In this document: positions 8,815 through 20,457 of the stretch, in pieces
Layout: every line of letters starts with the position of its first letter
Position numbering within the stretch: position 1 is the stretch's first letter
NCBI GenBank assembly: GCA_009377865.1
Contig: WHTH01000013.1
Span: 1-64,000, forward strand
Length of the DNA: 64,000 nt
Direction: 5' to 3'
Origin: Pseudonocardiaceae bacterium
GTDB lineage: Bacteria > Actinomycetota > Actinomycetes > Mycobacteriales > Pseudonocardiaceae
The notes under the pieces: generated by a model
Seen by the model: only the letters and a program-made list of their open reading frames with translations
What the model was told of the DNA's origin: nothing
The model's database searches: none
Translations under genes and position numbers: made by a program

Positions 8815-9480
8815 ATGGCAGCGGCTGAAGAGAAGCAGGTGACCGGCATCCTGGGCACCAAGCTCGGGATGACCCAGGTTTTCGACGAGAACAACCGCAT
8901 CGTCCCAGTGACGGTCGTGGCGGCCGGACCGTGTGTGGTGACCCAGATCCGGACCGCGGAGCAGGACGGCTATCGCGCGGTGCAGCTGGCTTACGGCGCG
9001 ATCGACCCGCGCAAGGTCACCAAGCCGGTATCCGGGCACTACAGCAAGGCCGGGGTGACGCCGCGTCGCCACCTCGTCGAGCTGCGGACCACTGACGCCG
9101 GCGAGTACGAGGTCGGCCAGGAGCTGCGCGCCGAGTTGTTCGAGACCGGGGCACTCGTCGATGTGGTCGGCACCAGCAAGGGCAAGGGCACGTCGGGTGT
9201 GATGAAGCGCCACGGCTTCCGTGGCCAGGGAGCCAGCCACGGCGTGCAGCGGGTGCACCGCGCGCCCGGTGCCATCGGCGGTTGCGCCACCCCCAGCCGG
9301 GTGTTCAAGGGCACCCGGCTGCCCGGCCGGCTGGGAAACGTGCGCACCACTACCCAGAACCTGACCGTGCACCGGGTGGACGCCGAGGCCGGGTTGCTGC
9401 TGATCAAGGGTGCGGTGCCGGGCTCCAAGGGCAGCCTGGTGCTGGTCAAGACGGCCGCGAAGGGCGGTGCTCGGGCATGA
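8815..9480 (+). CDS. rplC: 50S ribosomal protein L3
   Basis: 221 aa. L3 is an early-assembly protein whose central extension reaches the peptidyl-transferase centre. The [15 protein letters not shown] start and the VIKRHGFxGQxASHG-type loop (here [19 protein letters not shown]) are typical. A few additional N-terminal residues (MAAAEEKQV) precede the core. Its TGA overlaps the rplD start (ATGA). Confidence 0.98.
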   Translation: MAAAEEKQVTGILGTKLGMTQVFDENNRIVPVTVVAAGPCVVTQIRTAEQDGYRAVQLAYGAIDPRKVTKPVSGHYSKAGVTPRRHLVELRTTDAGEYEVGQELRAELFETGALVDVVGTSKGKGTSGVMKRHGFRGQGASHGVQRVHRAPGAIGGCATPSRVFKGTRLPGRLGNVRTTTQNLTVHRVDAEAGLLLIKGAVPGSKGSLVLVKTAAKGGARA

Positions 9481-10229
9481 CGCGAAACGAGGTTGCTGGC
9501 GCCGAAGTTGACGGGGCAGAGCTTGCCGGCGCGACGGTCGCACTCCGGACGCCGGACGGTGGCACCGACGGCACGGTGGAGCTGCCGGAAGAGGTGTTCG
9601 GTGTCGCGCCGAACATCCCGCTGATGCACCAGGTCGTCGTCGCCCAGCTGGCGGCTGCCCGTGCGGGCACGCACGCCGCGAAGACGCGTGGCGAGGTCTC
9701 GGGCGGTGGCGCAAAGCCGTACCGCCAGAAGGGCACCGGACGGGCCAGGCAGGGCTCCATCCGGGCCCCGCAGTTCACCGGCGGTGGCACCGTGCACGGC
9801 CCGACCCCTCGGGACTACGCGCAGCGGACCCCGAAGAAGATGAAGGCGGCTGCGCTGCGCGGTGCACTGTCCGACCGGGCCCGTGGTGGCCGGGTCCACG
9901 TGGTCTCCGGGGTGGTCGGCACCGAGATGCCGTCGACCAAGGCGGCTCGCCGGGTGCTCCAAGGGATCGTGGCCGAGGGCAGGATGCTGGTCGTGGTCGG
10001 GCGTTCCGACGAGGTCGCCCGCAAGAGCCTGCGCAACCTGCCGTCGGTACACGTGCTGACGCCGGACCAGCTCAATACCTACGACGTGCTGGTCAGCGAT
10101 CAGGTCGTGTTCACCGCCGATGCGTTGCAGACATTCGTGGCCGGGCCGGCCGGCAAGCATTCGGCGACCGCACCCGAGCGTTCTTTTGCCACCGAGGTCA
10201 GCGCGTCCGGTGAGGAGGCTGCCACGTGA
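9477..10229 (+). CDS. rplD: 50S ribosomal protein L4
   Basis: 250 aa from the ATG that overlaps the rplC stop. L4 has a globular domain and an extended loop that reaches the narrow part of the peptide exit tunnel opposite L22; in several bacteria it also represses the S10 operon. The conserved tunnel-loop region ([20 protein letters not shown]) is intact. The N-terminus (about 15 residues) and C-terminal tail (after about 220) are longer than in E. coli, as in other actinobacteria. A frame open further upstream inside rplC is not used. Confidence 0.97.
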   Translation: MTRNEVAGAEVDGAELAGATVALRTPDGGTDGTVELPEEVFGVAPNIPLMHQVVVAQLAAARAGTHAAKTRGEVSGGGAKPYRQKGTGRARQGSIRAPQFTGGGTVHGPTPRDYAQRTPKKMKAAALRGALSDRARGGRVHVVSGVVGTEMPSTKAARRVLQGIVAEGRMLVVVGRSDEVARKSLRNLPSVHVLTPDQLNTYDVLVSDQVVFTADALQTFVAGPAGKHSATAPERSFATEVSASGEEAAT

Positions 10230-10525
10230 TCCCCGACCCGCGGGACGTGATCGTCAAGCCCGTGATCTCGGAGAAGAGCTACGGGCTGCTCGAGGAGAAC
10301 AAGTACACCTTCATCGTCGCGCCGCACGCCAACAAGACCGAGATCAAGATCGCGGTCGAGAAGGTGTTCGGGGTGAAGGTGGTCAGCGTCAACACCATCA
10401 ACCGCCAGGGCAAGCGCAAGCGGACCCGCTTCGGGTACGGCAAGCGCAACGACACCCGGCGGGCGATCGTGACGCTGTCCGCCGAGAGCAAGCCGATCGA
10501 GATCTTCGGCGGACCAGCCGCGTGA
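10226..10525 (+). CDS. rplW: 50S ribosomal protein L23
   Basis: 99 aa, GTG start overlapping the rplD stop (GTGA). L23 sits at the tunnel exit and docks trigger factor and SRP. The core [20 protein letters not shown] and the [20 protein letters not shown] segment match the family. Confidence 0.98.
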   Translation: MIPDPRDVIVKPVISEKSYGLLEENKYTFIVAPHANKTEIKIAVEKVFGVKVVSVNTINRQGKRKRTRFGYGKRNDTRRAIVTLSAESKPIEIFGGPAA

Positions 10526-10541
10526 GCGAGGGCGAATAGAC

Positions 10542-11378
10542 ATGGGCATCCGCAAGCACAAGCCGACGACGTCGGGCCGTCGCGGTTCCAGCGGCGCCGA
10601 CTTCGCCGAGGTCACCCGGGCGGAGCCGGAGAAGTCGTTGGTACGGCCACTGCACAACAAGGGCGGTCGCAACGGCCAGGGCAAGATCACCACGCGCCAC
10701 CAGGGTGGCGGGCACAAGCGCGCCTATCGGGTGATCGACTTCCGGCGGGCCGACAAGGACGGCGTCCCGGCCAAGGTCGCGCACATAGAGTACGACCCCA
10801 ACCGCACCGCACGGATCGCGCTGCTGCACTACGCCGACGGCGAGAAGCGCTACATCGTGGCGCCGGACCGGCTGCGCCAGGGCGACACCGTGGAGAGCGG
10901 CGCCGGGTCCGACATCAAGCCGGGTAACAACCTTGCGCTGCGCAACATCCCGGTCGGCACCGTGGTACACGCCATCGAGTTGCGGCCCGGCGGCGGCGCC
11001 AAGATGGCCCGCTCGGCCGGTGCCAGGGTGCAGCTGGTCGCCAAGGACGGGCCGTTCGGGCAGCTGCGGCTGCCGTCGGGCGAGATCCGCAACGTCGACG
11101 TGCGGTGCCGTGCCACCGTCGGCGAGGTCGGCAACGCCGAACAGTCCAACATCAGCTGGGGCAAGGCGGGCCGGATGCGCTGGAAGGGCAAGCGCCCGAC
11201 CGTTCGCGGTGTCGTGATGAACCCCGTCGACCACCCCCACGGTGGCGGTGAAGGCAAGTCGTCGGGTGGTCGCCACCCGGTCAACCCGGCCGGCAAGCCC
11301 GAGGGCCGGACCCGTCGCCACAAGGCCAGCGACCGCATGATCGTCCGTCGCCGGCGTACCGGCAAGAAGAAGCGCTGA
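10542..11378 (+). CDS. rplB: 50S ribosomal protein L2
   Basis: 278 aa. L2 binds domain IV of 23S rRNA and is needed for subunit association and peptidyl-transferase assembly. The conserved C-terminal [20 protein letters not shown] motif with the key His, and the [23 protein letters not shown]-terminal loop, are intact. It lies 16 nt after rplW. Confidence 0.99.
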   Translation: MGIRKHKPTTSGRRGSSGADFAEVTRAEPEKSLVRPLHNKGGRNGQGKITTRHQGGGHKRAYRVIDFRRADKDGVPAKVAHIEYDPNRTARIALLHYADGEKRYIVAPDRLRQGDTVESGAGSDIKPGNNLALRNIPVGTVVHAIELRPGGGAKMARSAGARVQLVAKDGPFGQLRLPSGEIRNVDVRCRATVGEVGNAEQSNISWGKAGRMRWKGKRPTVRGVVMNPVDHPHGGGEGKSSGGRHPVNPAGKPEGRTRRHKASDRMIVRRRRTGKKKR

Positions 11379-11397
11379 GGGTCGAGGAGAGACAGCG

Positions 11398-11679
11398 ATG
11401 CCGCGTAGCCTGAAGAAGGGCCCGTTCATCGATGACCACCTGCTCAAGAAGGTGGACGAGCAGAACGACAAGGGCAGCAAGCAGGTCATCAGGACCTGGT
11501 CGCGCCGTTCGACGGTCATCCCGGACATGATCGGGCACACCATCGCGGTGCACGACGGCCGCAAGCACGTTCCGGTGTTCATCAGCGAGGCCATGGTCGG
11601 GCACAAGCTGGGCGAGTTCGCTCCGACCCGCACCTTCAAGGGCCACGTGAAGGACGACCGGCGGGCGCGGCGCCGCTGA
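11398..11679 (+). CDS. rpsS: 30S ribosomal protein S19
   Basis: 93 aa, starting [20 protein letters not shown] and ending in the basic KDDRRARRR tail. S19 is part of the 30S head and contacts 50S bridge elements. In almost all bacteria rplV follows directly; here rplV begins 614 nt later because a radical-SAM remnant intervenes. The gene itself looks normal. Confidence 0.99.
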   Translation: MPRSLKKGPFIDDHLLKKVDEQNDKGSKQVIRTWSRRSTVIPDMIGHTIAVHDGRKHVPVFISEAMVGHKLGEFAPTRTFKGHVKDDRRARRR

Positions 11680-11703
11680 CCGTGTGGGTGAGCGGTCGCC
11701 ACC

Positions 11704-11720
11704 AAGGAGCACAAAGGAGG
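11704..11720 (+). promoter_or_regulatory. Two adjacent Shine-Dalgarno sequences at the rpsS junction
   Basis: AAGGAG (11704-11709) and AAAGGAGG (11713-11720) lie side by side. The second is well spaced for the radical-SAM remnant's ATG at 11731. The first resembles the site expected for a gene directly after rpsS, so it may be the relic of the original rplV initiation region. The arrangement marks the likely left junction of inserted DNA. Confidence 0.5.
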
Positions 11721-11730
11721 TGCACTGATC

Positions 11731-12279
11731 ATGACCGTTGAGATGACCGACACGACCATTGACCAGGACACCCGTGTCTCCTTCCTGTGGCTGGAGATCA
11801 CGGGCGAGTGTCAGCTCGCCTGCGAGCATTGCTACGCCGACAGCGGACCCGCTGGCAGCCACGGCAGCATGACGGGTGCCGACTGGATGCGGGTGATCGA
11901 TGAGGCGGCCGAGCTGGGCGTCAGCGACGTCAAGGTCGACCACCTACGCAAGGTCGGTCGGGGCATCCGTGACCGTGGTGCGGCCATGGATCAGCTTTGT
12001 GGAAACTGTGCCGGCGGCGTGCTCGCGATCTCGCCGAACGGTGAGATCCGGCCGTGTGTGTTCGCGCGGTGGATAGCCGTTGGTAACATGCGCGAAGGGT
12101 CGCTCGGGTCGCTTGTTTTCGGCGCGGAGCGTGCTTCGGCGCAGGAGGAGCTTCGACGTCATTTTGCTTCTCGTACACCAGTGGGTTCCTGCAGCCCGCA
12201 CTGCACGTCGAATGCGGCCTGTACCCCGGATTGCAACCCTTCGTGCATTCCGCAGGCAAGATGCGGGCCGAAATCATGA
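11731..12279 (+). pseudogene. Internally deleted radical-SAM/SPASM peptide-maturase-like gene
   Basis: 182 codons. Residues 20-65 match the start of an actinobacterial radical-SAM family: LWLEITGECQLACEHCYADS, with Cys27-x3-Cys31-x2-Cys34 for the 4Fe-4S cluster. At about residue 66-69 the frame jumps, still in phase, to a C-terminal SPASM-type segment (Cys90, Cys93, Cys109 in LCGNCAGGVLAISPNGEIRP-C), followed by a tail with six more Cys (154-178). The rest of the radical-SAM barrel, roughly 150-200 residues, is missing, so no enzymatic activity is expected. A strong Shine-Dalgarno remains and it must be co-transcribed with S10-operon genes, so a 12-Cys polypeptide may still be made. Third-position base use is looser and G+C visibly lower than in its neighbours. 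Confidence 0.8.
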
Positions 12280-12293
12280 GGAGAGGACAAGCA

Positions 12294-13714
<1,421 letters not shown>

Positions 13715-13717
13715 GAC

Positions 13718-14137
13718 GTGCTCGTCCCACGCAAGGTCAAGCACCGCAAGCAGCACGCACCCAAGCGCCGGGGTGCTGCGAAGGGTGGTACCCAGATCAG
13801 CTTCGGTGACTACGGCATCCAGGCTCTGGAACCGGCATACGTGACCAACCGGCAGATCGAGTCGGCCCGTATCGCGATCAACCGGCACATTCGCCGTGGC
13901 GGCAAGGTCTACATCAACATCTTTCCGGACCGCCCGCTGACCAAGAAGCCGGCGGAGACCCGGATGGGGTCGGGCAAGGGCTCCCCCGAGCACTGGATCG
14001 CCAACGTCAAGCCCGGCCGGATGATGTTCGAGTTGAGCTACCCCAACGAGCCGGTGGCCCTCGAGGCGATGCGTCGTGCGGTCCACAAGCTTCCGATGAA
14101 GTGCCGGATCGTGTCCCGTGAAGGTGGTGACTTCTGA
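13718..14137 (+). CDS. rplP: 50S ribosomal protein L16
   Basis: 139 aa, GTG start 3 nt after rpsC. L16 binds near the A site and organises the elbow of A-site tRNA. Conserved stretches [20 protein letters not shown] and [24 protein letters not shown] (here [20 protein letters not shown]) are present. Its TGA overlaps the rpmC ATG (TGATG). Confidence 0.98.
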   Translation: MLVPRKVKHRKQHAPKRRGAAKGGTQISFGDYGIQALEPAYVTNRQIESARIAINRHIRRGGKVYINIFPDRPLTKKPAETRMGSGKGSPEHWIANVKPGRMMFELSYPNEPVALEAMRRAVHKLPMKCRIVSREGGDF

Positions 14138-14394
14138 TGGCGACAACCACCACAGCGGCTGCGGAGCTGCGCGAACTCACCGACGAGGAACTGGTGGTTG
14201 CGCTGCGCGAGGCCAAGGAGGAGCTGTTCAACCTGCGCTTTCAGATGGCCACCGGGCAGATGGACAACAACCGGCGGCTGCGGATCGTGCGTCACGGCAT
14301 CGCCCGGATCTACACCGTGATGCGGGAACGTGAGTTGGGGCTGTCGGTGTCACCGGAAGCCGTCGAAGCGACACAGAGTGAAGGTGTGGCATGA
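14137..14394 (+). CDS. rpmC: 50S ribosomal protein L29
   Basis: 85 aa, slightly longer than the 63-77 usual. L29 lies beside L23 at the tunnel exit. The helical core [20 protein letters not shown] and [20 protein letters not shown] are characteristic. Overlaps both neighbours by one to four bases, so translation is coupled. Confidence 0.97.
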   Translation: MATTTTAAAELRELTDEELVVALREAKEELFNLRFQMATGQMDNNRRLRIVRHGIARIYTVMRERELGLSVSPEAVEATQSEGVA

Positions 14395-14711
14395 CTACCA
14401 CGAACACGGCGGGCACGAGCGGCAAGACCGGCTCGGGGCCCAGCAGGAGCAACGAGCGCACCCGAAACCCCCGCAAGGTCCGCGAGGGCTACGTCGTGTC
14501 CGACAAGATGGACAAGACGATCGTGGTGGCGCTGGAGGACCGCAAGAAGCACCCGCTGTACGGGAAGATCATGCGTTTCACCAAGCGGGTGAAGGTCCAC
14601 GACGAGGCCGACGCTGCCGGTGTCGGGGACCTCGTGCGGTTGATGGAGACCCGGCCACTGGCCTCGACCAAGCACTGGCGGCTCGTCGAGGTGCTCCAGA
14701 AGGCGAAGTAA
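14391..14711 (+). CDS. rpsQ: 30S ribosomal protein S17
   Basis: 106 aa with a Thr/Ser/Gly-rich N-terminal extension of about 28 residues before the OB-fold core starting [21 protein letters not shown]17 is a primary 16S-binding protein. The start ATG overlaps the rpmC stop. A 67-nt gap with a repeated CCCTCGGG motif follows before rplN. Confidence 0.97.
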   Translation: MTTTNTAGTSGKTGSGPSRSNERTRNPRKVREGYVVSDKMDKTIVVALEDRKKHPLYGKIMRFTKRVKVHDEADAAGVGDLVRLMETRPLASTKHWRLVEVLQKAK

Positions 14712-14778
14712 TCCCAGGGGCGAGTTCGCCCTCGGGACAAGACCACCCCTCGGGCTCCGCCCTCGGGAGGAGTGAGAA

Positions 14779-15147
14779 GTGATTCAGCAGGAGTCGCGAC
14801 TGCGGGTCGCCGACAACACGGGTGCCAAGGAGATCCTGTGCATCCGGGTGCTCGGTGGCTCGTCGCGCCGGTACGCGAGCATCGGGGACATCGTCGTGGC
14901 CACGGTCAAGGACGCCATCCCGGGTTCCACGATCAAGCGCGGCGACGTGGTCAGGGCCGTCATCGTGCGCACGGCCAAGGAGAAGCGCCGCCCGGACGGT
15001 TCCTACATCCAGTTCGACGAGAACGCTGCGGTGCTGATTCGCAACGACCGGGAGCCGCGCGGTACCCGCATCTTCGGGCCGGTGGGGCGCGAACTACGGG
15101 ACAAGCGGTTCATGAGGATCATCTCACTGGCCCCGGAGGTGCTGTAG
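14779..15147 (+). CDS. rplN: 50S ribosomal protein L14
   Basis: 122 aa, GTG start with GGGAGGAG upstream. L14 lies at the subunit interface. The motif [19 protein letters not shown] and the ending [10 protein letters not shown] are typical. The rplX ATG follows 2 nt after its stop. Confidence 0.99.
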   Translation: MIQQESRLRVADNTGAKEILCIRVLGGSSRRYASIGDIVVATVKDAIPGSTIKRGDVVRAVIVRTAKEKRRPDGSYIQFDENAAVLIRNDREPRGTRIFGPVGRELRDKRFMRIISLAPEVL

Positions 15148-15149
15148 GC

Positions 15150-15464
15150 ATGAGAGTACGCAAGGGTGACACGGTCGTGGTCATCGCCGGCAAGGACAAA
15201 GGCGCCAAGGGGCGCGTGATCCAGGCTTACCCGGACACCGGACGCTTGCTGGTCGAGGGCGTCAACCGGATCAAGAAGCACACCCGGATCTCGCGCACCC
15301 AGCGAGGTGCCCAGTCCGGCGGGATCGTGACCCAGGAGGCATCGGTCCACGTCTCGAACGTGATGGTCACCGACTCCGACGGCAAGCCGACCCGGGTGGG
15401 TGCACGCACCGACGACGACGGTAGGCGCGTGCGCGTCTCGCGCCGCAACGGCAAGGACATCTGA
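15150..15464 (+). CDS. rplX: 50S ribosomal protein L24
   Basis: 104 aa from the ATG at 15150. A longer open frame extends upstream through rplN but is not used. L24 initiates 50S assembly and lies near the tunnel exit. The KOW motif [20 protein letters not shown] and [12 protein letters not shown] are present. Confidence 0.98.
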   Translation: MRVRKGDTVVVIAGKDKGAKGRVIQAYPDTGRLLVEGVNRIKKHTRISRTQRGAQSGGIVTQEASVHVSNVMVTDSDGKPTRVGARTDDDGRRVRVSRRNGKDI

Positions 15465-15465
15465 G

Positions 15466-16035
15466 ATGACGACTACCCAGGACGCAGCACCGGTTCCGAG
15501 GCTCAAGGCCCGCTACCGCGACGAGATCCGCGCCGCGCTGCACGAGGAGTTCGGCTACGACAACGTGATGCAGGTGCCGCGCGTGGCCAAGGTCGTGGTG
15601 AACATGGGCGTCGGCGACGCTGCCCGTGACGCCAAGCTGATGGAGGGCGCGGTGCGCGACCTCGGCTCCATCACGGGCCAGCGTCCCGAGGTGCGCCGCG
15701 CGCGCAAGTCCATCGCGCAGTTCAAGCTTCGCGAGGGAATGGCGATCGGTGCCCGCACGACGCTGCGCGGTGCCCGGATGTGGGAGTTCCTGGACCGGCT
15801 GCTGACGATCGCCCTGCCGCGCATCCGTGACTTCCGCGGACTGTCGCCGGCCCAGTTCGACGGCAACGGGAACTACACGTTCGGTCTCAACGAGCAGTCG
15901 ATGTTCCACGAGATCAACCCCGACTCGATCGACCGAACGCGAGGCATGGACATCACGGTCGTGACCACGGCTACCAACGACGAGGAGGGTCGGGCGCTGC
16001 TGCGGCGCCTCGGCTTTCCCTTCAAGGAGAACTGA
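15466..16035 (+). CDS. rplE: 50S ribosomal protein L5
   Basis: 189 aa from the ATG one base after rplX. L5 binds 5S rRNA in the central protuberance. Conserved segments include [20 protein letters not shown] and [20 protein letters not shown]. The stop overlaps the rpsN ATG (TGATG). Confidence 0.99.
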   Translation: MTTTQDAAPVPRLKARYRDEIRAALHEEFGYDNVMQVPRVAKVVVNMGVGDAARDAKLMEGAVRDLGSITGQRPEVRRARKSIAQFKLREGMAIGARTTLRGARMWEFLDRLLTIALPRIRDFRGLSPAQFDGNGNYTFGLNEQSMFHEINPDSIDRTRGMDITVVTTATNDEEGRALLRRLGFPFKEN

Positions 16036-16220
16036 TGGCGAAGAAGTCGCTGGTCATCAAGGCGGCCCGCAAGCCGAAGTTCGCGGTCCGCGCCTACACC
16101 CGCTGCCAGCGTTGCGGGCGTCCGCGTGCGGTGTTCCGCAAGTTCGGGCTGTGCCGGGTATGCCTGCGGGGCATGGCCCATCGCGGTGAGCTGCCCGGCG
16201 TCCACAAGAGCAGCTGGTAA
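16035..16220 (+). CDS. rpsN: 30S ribosomal protein S14, zinc-binding type
   Basis: 61 aa, the short Zn-ribbon form: Cys-x2-Cys (CQRC, residues 24-27) and Cys-x2-Cys (CRVC, residues 40-43) are both intact. S14 is a late 30S head assembly protein. Bacteria with this form often keep a zinc-independent paralog for zinc limitation; none is in this window. Confidence 0.99.
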   Translation: MAKKSLVIKAARKPKFAVRAYTRCQRCGRPRAVFRKFGLCRVCLRGMAHRGELPGVHKSSW

Positions 16221-16296
16221 TGCGCCAACTACTTCGCCGCAGGCCCGGCTGCGTTAGTCCCGGGGACCACGGCGGGAGAGGACCCACGAGGTCACC

Positions 16297-16695
16297 ATGA
16301 CGATGACCGATCCGATCGCAGACATGCTCACCCGTCTGCGCAATGCGAACTCGGCCTACCACGACCAGGTCGTGATGCCACATTCCAAGTTGAAGTCGCA
16401 CATCGCGGAGATCCTGCAGCGGGAGGGTTACATCACCGGCTTCCGCACCGAGGCCGCCACGGTGGGCAACTCGCTGGTGGTCGAGCTCAAGTACGGTCCG
16501 AACCGGGAGCGCAGCATTGCCGGCCTGCGTCGGGTGTCGAAGCCCGGCTTGCGGGTCTACGCGAAGTCCACCTCGTTGCCGAAGGTGCTCGGCGGCCTGG
16601 GCGTGGCGATCATCTCGACCTCTACCGGGCTGCTGACCGATCGGCAAGCCGCCAAGCAGCGTGTGGGCGGGGAAGTCCTCGCCTACGTCTGGTGA
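16297..16695 (+). CDS. rpsH: 30S ribosomal protein S8
   Basis: 132 aa, starting [20 protein letters not shown] and ending [13 protein letters not shown]8 is a primary 16S-binding protein and in E. coli the translational repressor of the spc operon. The [12 protein letters not shown] motif is present. It follows a 76-nt gap after rpsN. Confidence 0.99.
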   Translation: MTMTDPIADMLTRLRNANSAYHDQVVMPHSKLKSHIAEILQREGYITGFRTEAATVGNSLVVELKYGPNRERSIAGLRRVSKPGLRVYAKSTSLPKVLGGLGVAIISTSTGLLTDRQAAKQRVGGEVLAYVW

Positions 16696-16711
16696 GAGGG
16701 GAGGAGACGAC

Positions 16712-17248
16712 ATGTCGCGCATCGGGAAGCAGCCGATCACCATCCCTGCCGGGGTCGACGTGACGATCGACGGGCGCACCGTGACCGTGACAGGCCCGAG
16801 GGGCAGCCTCTCGCACACCGTGCACGAGCCGATCACCGTGGAGCAGGACTCCGGCACTCTGCTGGTGCAGCGTCCCGACGACGAGCGGTACAGCAAGTCC
16901 ATGCACGGGCTTTCCCGGACCCTCGTCAACAACATGGTCGTGGGCGTGACCCAGGGATACGAGAAGCGGCTCGAGATCCACGGCGTGGGTTACCGCGTTG
17001 TGCTCAAGGGCTCGGACCTGGAGTTCGCGCTCGGCTACAGCCACGCGGTGCCCGTGCCGGCGCCGGAGGGCATCACGTTCGCAGTGGAGAGTCCTACCCG
17101 GTTCTCCGTCGCGGGCATCGACAAGGAGCAGGTGGGCGAGGTCGCCGCGAACATCCGCAAGCTGCGCCGGCCCGACCCCTACAAGGGCAAGGGCGTGCGG
17201 TATGCAGGCGAGCGGGTCCGCCGCAAGGTCGGGAAGACAGGTAAGTGA
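16712..17248 (+). CDS. rplF: 50S ribosomal protein L6
   Basis: 178 aa from the ATG at 16712, with GGGGAGGAG upstream. A longer open frame into rpsH is not used. L6 sits near the sarcin-ricin loop. [17 protein letters not shown] and the ending [20 protein letters not shown] are characteristic. Confidence 0.99.
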   Translation: MSRIGKQPITIPAGVDVTIDGRTVTVTGPRGSLSHTVHEPITVEQDSGTLLVQRPDDERYSKSMHGLSRTLVNNMVVGVTQGYEKRLEIHGVGYRVVLKGSDLEFALGYSHAVPVPAPEGITFAVESPTRFSVAGIDKEQVGEVAANIRKLRRPDPYKGKGVRYAGERVRRKVGKTGK

Positions 17249-17250
17249 TC

Positions 17251-17664
17251 ATGGCTGACAATACGGTCAACTCGACGGCTACCAAGCGCCGCCCGGTGGG
17301 CAAGGACGTCTCCACCCGGCGCCGGGTCTCACGCACCAAGCGGCATGTCCGCATCCGCAAGAAGGTCAGCGGGACGCCGGCCCGCCCACGTATGGTGGTC
17401 ACCCGGTCCGCCCGGCACATCCGGGTGCAACTGGTCGACGACCTGGCCGGGCACACCCTCGCCTCGGCGTCGACGCTGGAAGCCGAGCTGCGATCGACGG
17501 ACGCTGACAAGACGGCCAAGGCAACCAGGGTCGGCGAGTTGGTGGCGACCCGGGCGCGCGACGCCGGGGTGAGCACGGTGGTCTTCGACCGCAGCGGCAA
17601 CAGTTACCACGGCCGGGTCGCGGCGCTGGCCGATGCGGCTCGTGCCGCGGGCCTGGAGTTCTAG
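17251..17664 (+). CDS. rplR: 50S ribosomal protein L18
   Basis: 137 aa from ATG 17251; a GTG two codons earlier (17245), overlapping the rplF stop, is the alternative. L18 carries 5S rRNA into the central protuberance. The core [18 protein letters not shown] segment (here [20 protein letters not shown]) and [20 protein letters not shown] match. A basic N-terminal extension of about 25 residues is present. Confidence 0.96.
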   Translation: MADNTVNSTATKRRPVGKDVSTRRRVSRTKRHVRIRKKVSGTPARPRMVVTRSARHIRVQLVDDLAGHTLASASTLEAELRSTDADKTAKATRVGELVATRARDAGVSTVVFDRSGNSYHGRVAALADAARAAGLEF

Positions 17665-17723
17665 ATGAGCGACCGAATGACCACACGACACAAGCAGTAC
17701 CCGAGTAACGGAAGGGACGCCTG

Positions 17724-18335
17724 ATGCCTGGACGCACACGGCGTGAGGGCGGCGGCGGCGAGCGCAACGATCGTCGGGACCGTCGCGACGGTGGCCGCGG
17801 CGGGGCGGCCCAGCCGGAGAAGAACCCGAACCTGGAGCGGGTGGTCGCGATCAACCGGGTGGCCAAGGTCGTCAAGGGCGGTCGCCGCTTCAGCTTCACG
17901 GCGCTGGTCGTGGTGGGCGATGCGGACGGCATGGTCGGCGTCGGCTACGGCAAGGCCAAGGAGGTGCCGGCCGCGATCCAGAAGGGCGTCGAGGAGGCCA
18001 AGAAGAACTTCTTCCGCGTCCCGCGGATCGCCGGCACCATCCCGCACCCGATCACGGGTGAGGCTGCTGCCGGCGTGGTGCTGCTGCGGCCGGCCAGCCC
18101 CGGTACCGGGGTCATCGCCGGTGGTCCGGTGCGTGCGGTGCTCGAGTGTGCGGGCGTGCACGACGTGCTGTCGAAGTCGCTGGGTAGTGACAACGCGATC
18201 AACATCGTGCATGCCACGGTGGCAGCGCTGCGGGGACTGCAGCGCCCCGAGGAGGTCGCCGCCAGGCGCGGCCTGCCACTCGAGGACGTTGCTCCGGCGG
18301 GGATGCTCCGCGCGCGCGCCGGACAGGGAGCGTGA
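17724..18335 (+). CDS. rpsE: 30S ribosomal protein S5
   Basis: 203 aa. S5 contributes to decoding accuracy and the mRNA entry channel. The core begins about residue 37 ([20 protein letters not shown]) after an Arg/Gly-rich extension typical of actinobacteria. [16 protein letters not shown] and [15 protein letters not shown] segments are intact. The loop where spectinomycin-resistance changes occur looks ordinary. Confidence 0.98.
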   Translation: MPGRTRREGGGGERNDRRDRRDGGRGGAAQPEKNPNLERVVAINRVAKVVKGGRRFSFTALVVVGDADGMVGVGYGKAKEVPAAIQKGVEEAKKNFFRVPRIAGTIPHPITGEAAAGVVLLRPASPGTGVIAGGPVRAVLECAGVHDVLSKSLGSDNAINIVHATVAALRGLQRPEEVAARRGLPLEDVAPAGMLRARAGQGA

Positions 18336-18340
18336 GCGTG

Positions 18341-18541
18341 ATGGGGCAACTCAAGGTGACCCAGGTTCGAAGCAGCATCGGCAGCAAGCGCAACCAGCGC
18401 GAGACATTGCGCACCCTCGGCCTGCGCCGGATCCGGCACTCGGTGGTGCGTGAGGACGGCCCGCAGCTGCGCGGGTTGATCGCCACGGTACGACACCTGG
18501 TGGCGGTCGAGGAGCTCTCTGGCGAGGTGACAGCACGATGA
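18341..18541 (+). CDS. rpmD: 50S ribosomal protein L30
   Basis: 66 aa from ATG 18341, about 10 nt after a GGAG. GTG codons at 18332 (overlapping the rpsE stop) and 18338 are possible earlier starts. The family core [20 protein letters not shown] and the [10 protein letters not shown] segment are present. The rplO ATG overlaps its stop (ATGA). Confidence 0.96.
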   Translation: MGQLKVTQVRSSIGSKRNQRETLRTLGLRRIRHSVVREDGPQLRGLIATVRHLVAVEELSGEVTAR

Positions 18542-18981
18542 CGATCAAGATCCACCACCTGCGGCCCGCTCCGGGCGCCAAGACCGGCAAGGCTCGGGTC
18601 GGTCGCGGTGAGGGCTCGAAGGGCAAGACGGCAGGCCGCGGGACGAAGGGAACCAAGGCGCGCAAGAACGTGCCCGCCACCTTCGAAGGTGGCCAGATGC
18701 CCATCCACATGCGATTGCCCAAGCTGAAGGGGTTCCGCAACCGCTCACGCACCGAGTACCAGGTCGTCAACGTCGGTGACCTGGCCCGGCTGTTCCCCGA
18801 CGGCGGCGCCATCTCGCCCGCCGATCTGGTCGCGGCCGGCGCGGTGCGCAAGGGAGCGGCCGTCAAGGTTCTCGGTGACGGCGAGCTCGGTGGGGTCGCG
18901 GTGCACGTCACCGCGCAGGCCTTCTCCGGCTCCGCCCGCGAGAAGATCACCGGTGCGGGTGGCAGCGTCACGCCGGCCTGA
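18538..18981 (+). CDS. rplO: 50S ribosomal protein L15
   Basis: 147 aa. L15 is a late 50S assembly protein that contacts much of 23S rRNA. The glycine-rich N-terminal extension ([20 protein letters not shown]) and [20 protein letters not shown] are typical. It ends the uninterrupted ribosomal part of the spc operon; a 138-nt gap with a possible internal promoter follows before secY. Confidence 0.99.
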   Translation: MTIKIHHLRPAPGAKTGKARVGRGEGSKGKTAGRGTKGTKARKNVPATFEGGQMPIHMRLPKLKGFRNRSRTEYQVVNVGDLARLFPDGGAISPADLVAAGAVRKGAAVKVLGDGELGGVAVHVTAQAFSGSAREKITGAGGSVTPA

Positions 18982-19119
18982 CACACAGCCGGTGCGGCGC
19001 CGGGCGACTGTTAGAGTCATCCGGCGGGCACCGGATGTCGAAGGCACTGCATGTTTAAGGCACTAGCCCGTCATCAACGTGTCGGCGTCCGACCCGCCGG
19101 CCACGCCAGGAGGTCTTGA
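18982..19119 (+). promoter_or_regulatory. rplO-secY spacer with possible weak promoter
   Basis: 138 nt. TAGAGT near 19013-19018 could be a -10 element, but the hexamer 18 nt upstream (GCCGGT) is a poor -35. AGGAGG at 19108-19113 is the secY Shine-Dalgarno. No hairpin resembling a terminator is obvious, so readthrough from the spc operon is likely. Confidence 0.3.
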
Positions 19120-20457
19120 GTGCTCGGCGCCTTACGCTCGGCTTTCGCAACGCCGGACCTGCGCCGCAAGATCCTGTTCACGATCGGGATCCTGGTGGTG
19201 TACCGGCTGGGCGCTTCGACACCCTCGCCCGGGGTCTCCTACGGCAACATCCAGCAGTGCCTCGAGCAGGCGCAGGGCGGCGACAACCAGAACATCTACT
19301 CGCTGGTCAACCTGTTCAGCGGTGGCGCGTTGTTGCAGCTCTCGGTGTTCGCGCTGGGCATCATGCCCTACATCACGGCGAGCATCATCACCCAGCTGCT
19401 CACGGTGGTCATCCCGCGCTACGAGCAGCTCAAGAAGGAAGGCCAGTCCGGGCAGGCCAAGCTCACCCAGTACACCCGCTACCTGACCATCGCGCTGGCC
19501 GTCTTGCAGGCCACCGGCATCGTGGCGCTCGCCATCCGTGGCCAGCTGTTCCCTGACTGCCCCCCCCAATTCCCGCCGATCCCGGACGACTCGGTGTTCA
19601 ACCTGGTCGTCGTCGTCGTCGTGATGACCGCCGGGACCGCGGTCGTCATGTGGCTGGGTGAGATGATCACCGAGCGGGGCATCGGCAACGGCATGTCGCT
19701 GCTGATCTTCGCGTCGATCGCGGCGCGTATCCCCACCGAGGGCAAGAACATCCTGGACCAGAACACCCCGCTGGTGTTCGCGGTGGTGTGCGTGTTCGTC
19801 CTGGCGATCGTCGCCAGCGTCGTGTTCGTCGAGCTGGGGCAGCGGCGCATCCCGGTGCAGTACGCCAAGCGCATGGTGGGCCGCCGGATGTACGGCGGGA
19901 CGTCGACCTACCTCCCGCTGAAAGTCAACCAGGCCGGTGTCATCCCGGTGATCTTCGGTTCCTCGCTGCTCTACCTGCCGCAGCTGCTCGCCCAGCTGAC
20001 GGGTGCGTCGGAGGCGAGCGACCCGAGCTGGTGGCAGGACCTGATCAACCGGCACCTGGTCGACCAGTCCAGCTTCGTGTTCATCGCGCTGTACTTCCTG
20101 CTGATCGTCTTCTTCACCTACTTCTACGTCTCGATCACCTTCAACCCGGAGGACCGGGCCGAGGAGATGAAGAAGTTCGGCGGTTTCATCCCGGGTATTC
20201 GCCCGGGCCGACCGACCGCGGAGTACCTGAGCTTCGTGTTGAGCCGGATCACGCTGCCGGGCTCGCTGTACCTGGCCACGGTGGCGGTGCTGCCGAACTT
20301 CTTCCTGGATCTGACCGGTGGGCAGGAGCAGGGCGCGGCCCAGAACTTCCCGTTCGGTGGCACCGCCGTGCTGATCCTGGTCGGGGTGGGCCTCAACACC
20401 ATCCAGCAGATCGAGGCCCAGCTGACGCAGCGCAACTACGAAGGGTTCCTCCGCTAG
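19120..20457 (+). CDS. secY: Preprotein translocase subunit SecY
   Basis: 445 aa, GTG start six bases after AGGAGG. This is the ten-pass membrane pore of the Sec translocon. The N-terminal region [20 protein letters not shown], the plug-region neighbourhood ([20 protein letters not shown]) and the cytosolic loop [11 protein letters not shown] are all recognisable. Its TAG overlaps the adk GTG by one base. It serves both Sec secretion and membrane insertion, including parts of the ESX apparatus. Confidence 0.98.
   Translation: MLGALRSAFATPDLRRKILFTIGILVVYRLGASTPSPGVSYGNIQQCLEQAQGGDNQNIYSLVNLFSGGALLQLSVFALGIMPYITASIITQLLTVVIPRYEQLKKEGQSGQAKLTQYTRYLTIALAVLQATGIVALAIRGQLFPDCPPQFPPIPDDSVFNLVVVVVVMTAGTAVVMWLGEMITERGIGNGMSLLIFASIAARIPTEGKNILDQNTPLVFAVVCVFVLAIVASVVFVELGQRRIPVQYAKRMVGRRMYGGTSTYLPLKVNQAGVIPVIFGSSLLYLPQLLAQLTGASEASDPSWWQDLINRHLVDQSSFVFIALYFLLIVFFTYFYVSITFNPEDRAEEMKKFGGFIPGIRPGRPTAEYLSFVLSRITLPGSLYLATVAVLPNFFLDLTGGQEQGAAQNFPFGGTAVLILVGVGLNTIQQIEAQLTQRNYEGFLR

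Noticed and set aside
11731..12279. Intact radical-SAM peptide maturase
   Set aside because: The core of the barrel between residue 66 and the SPASM part is missing, so it cannot be a complete enzyme.
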